A stretch of DNA of 6,330 bases from Rickettsiales bacterium (GTDB lineage: Bacteria; Pseudomonadota; Alphaproteobacteria; Rickettsiales; UBA1997): contig CANEUK010000088.1 in NCBI GenBank assembly GCA_947441695.1, forward strand, positions 1 through 6,330. Reading direction: 5' to 3'. The notes under the pieces are model-generated. The model was not told the origin of the DNA. It saw only the letters and a program-made list of their open reading frames with translations, and did no database searches. Position 1 is the first letter of the stretch, and the number at the start of each line of letters is the position of its first letter. Positions 5,120-6,330 of the stretch are shown piece by piece. A program made the translations under genes and the position numbers.

Positions 5120-5458
5120 ATGAGCCAAAAACTTCTTAAAATAATTTTTATTTGTAAAGGCGAGAAAAAGGTGTTCGAAGTTCCTGCCGGCACAACAGTT
5201 TTAGAGGCTGCCCATAAAAATAATATTGATCTTGAGGGTGCTTGTGAAGGCTCTTTGGCTTGTTCAACTTGCCACGTAATTGTTGATAAAAATTTCTACG
5301 AAAAACTAAAAAACCCCAGCGAAGACGAAGAAGATATGCTTGATTTAGCTTTTGGCCTAACCCCAACTTCTAGATTAGGTTGTCAAATTGTTATGAATGA
5401 AGAGCTAGACGGTTTAACGTTAATAGTGCCAAGCGAAACCAGAAACGTTTCAGTGTAA
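5120..5458 (+). CDS. fdx: Adrenodoxin-type [2Fe-2S] ferredoxin
   Basis: A small soluble electron carrier; in bacteria and mitochondria this family supplies electrons for Fe-S cluster assembly by the ISC system and to some oxygenases. With the ATG at 5120 the protein has 112 residues, the normal size. The four cluster ligands are Cys42, Cys48, Cys51 and Cys88 in the spacing C-x5-C-x2-C-x36-C (CEGSLACSTC, then RLGC), which is typical of the vertebrate/ISC type rather than the plant type. The acidic stretch SEDEEDMLD (67-75) corresponds to the partner-binding helix of the family. Cys12 is an extra, non-ligand cysteine. A GTG at 5063 is in frame and would add 19 residues, but that segment is Lys/Asn-rich and lies in a repeat-rich region, while the ATG gives the expected N-terminus (KLLKIIFI). 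No SD is visible. No other isc genes are in view; the next gene begins 25 bp downstream. The fold is certain, the partner inferred. Confidence 0.95.
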   Translation: MSQKLLKIIFICKGEKKVFEVPAGTTVLEAAHKNNIDLEGACEGSLACSTCHVIVDKNFYEKLKNPSEDEEDMLDLAFGLTPTSRLGCQIVMNEELDGLTLIVPSETRNVSV

Positions 5459-5483
5459 TTATCAAACTTGAATTAACAATTTT

Positions 5484-6330
5484 ATGAATAAAAATCTAAT
5501 AATTAAATCGGCAATTTTTCTAGTTGTAGCTAGCTTAGTTTATAGTGTATTTTGGTTTTTCAAGGTCGGGCAAATTGAAAAACAAGTTTCCAATTTTATC
5601 AGCGAAAACAACTCATACATTTCTTCAGGAGAAATTTCCCTCTCTGGATTTCCATTCTCTCAAAAAATCACAATTAAAGACCTAAAACTCACCATTCCAA
5701 ATCCAGCTCTAAATAAAAATCAAATTGTCATAAAAACTCTAGAAGCAAGAGCCAAAATCTTTTCAAGCAACTTTTCGGTAACATTTTCGGAAGGGGCAAA
5801 CATTCAAGATTTAGAAGGAAATTCTGCCAGTATTGAATTTAGTAAAGATCCAGAAATAAAAATTTCAATCAACGATGGAAGGATCTCTAAGTTCATTTAT
5901 CAAGATTCGGGCTATCGAATTTTAGATGTTCAAAAAAACGTAACTTACTCCGCTACATCCACCCTTGTATCAGTTGATTCAACAATTGGAAGTGACGAAA
6001 AAATCACCACCAAAATAACTGCCAACATCAAAGATATCGAAGGTTTTGATTTGGTCAGTGTTTACAAAAATGCTTTTGAAAAAAAGGTAATCGAAGGAAT
6101 CAAAACTGGTGAAATTGCTTTAAACAATAATTCTTCTAGTTCAATCCCGCCAATTGACGCTCTTCCTAGAACCGACGTTAGTAATAAACCTTCCGAATCT
6201 GCTCCTGTTTCACAACCAGAGCCAGTTATCGATCAGGCTCAAAAACCTGCTAGTGAACTTGATATGCAAGCCAAAAACCTAGATTTAGATGCCTCCAAAT
6301 CAAATCAACCTTCACCAGAAGTGGCTCAAA
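5484..6330 (+). CDS. Membrane-anchored protein of unknown function, DUF2125-like, cut by the window end
   Basis: The frame is open from the ATG at 5484 to the window end, giving 282 complete codons with no stop. It begins with a short basic N-terminus and one hydrophobic segment at about 6-26 (LIIKSAIFLVVASLVYSVFWFF), a likely inner-membrane anchor or uncleaved signal leading to a periplasmic domain. Residues 45-75 contain SGEISLSGFPFSQ followed by ITIKDLKL. This GFPF-plus-beta-strand arrangement after an N-terminal anchor resembles DUF2125 proteins of alphaproteobacteria, a family of unknown role; that match is by recollection. Alternating hydrophobic strands fill about 45-190. From about 214 the chain becomes rich in Ser, Pro, Asn, Gln and Asp, probably a disordered linker or insert. 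The gene lies 25 bp after fdx on the same strand with no promoter or SD seen between, so they may share a transcript. Being a real gene is sure; the family is tentative. Confidence 0.88.
   Translation, partial: MNKNLIIKSAIFLVVASLVYSVFWFFKVGQIEKQVSNFISENNSYISSGEISLSGFPFSQKITIKDLKLTIPNPALNKNQIVIKTLEARAKIFSSNFSVTFSEGANIQDLEGNSASIEFSKDPEIKISINDGRISKFIYQDSGYRILDVQKNVTYSATSTLVSVDSTIGSDEKITTKITANIKDIEGFDLVSVYKNAFEKKVIEGIKTGEIALNNNSSSSIPPIDALPRTDVSNKPSESAPVSQPEPVIDQAQKPASELDMQAKNLDLDASKSNQPSPEVAQ

Overview
The window is AT-rich bacterial DNA carrying ordinary core genes, most plausibly from an alphaproteobacterium. A Rickettsiales- or Holosporales-like, possibly host-associated lineage would fit. This rests on an adrenodoxin-type [2Fe-2S] ferredoxin, the LDH-like form of malate dehydrogenase, a final gene resembling the alphaproteobacterial DUF2125 family, low GC with A/T homopolymers, and almost no Shine-Dalgarno sequences. 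The lineage is inferred from protein style, not from a search.

Layout. Positions 1-146 hold the 3' end of a plus-strand gene with an Ala/Pro/Gly tail made of 21-bp repeats (possibly ribosomal protein L25). A strong two-way terminator hairpin follows (174-211). A minus-strand short-chain dehydrogenase (190-963) runs into that hairpin from the other side, and its stop codon begins in the loop. Its start codon is only 3 bp from the start of the divergent gene tmk. Next comes a plus-strand run: tmk (967-1602), mdh (1609-2556) and a class B penicillin-binding protein of FtsI type (2602-4173). The gaps are 6 and 45 bp, so co-transcription is likely. It converges on trmL (minus strand, 4249-4695).

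The only long gap lies between the divergent genes trmL and fdx (4696-5119, 424 bp). I found no convincing protein gene there. It does hold several good inverted repeats, a 21-nt near-tandem repeat and a 14-nt direct repeat, so it is the best place to look for an unannotated RNA, a leader structure or a dispersed palindromic element. After it come fdx (5120-5458) and, 25 bp on, a membrane-anchored protein cut by the window edge (5484 onward).

Taken together, the genes cover dTTP synthesis (tmk), the TCA cycle (mdh), septal peptidoglycan synthesis (FtsI-like), wobble-base tRNA methylation (trmL) and electron transfer, probably to Fe-S assembly (fdx). They do not form one pathway. I see no defence system, mobile element, CRISPR array, tRNA or rRNA. 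The window looks mostly ordinary; the noteworthy points are the structured trmL-fdx gap, the tight divergent and overlapping gene boundaries, and SD-independent starts.
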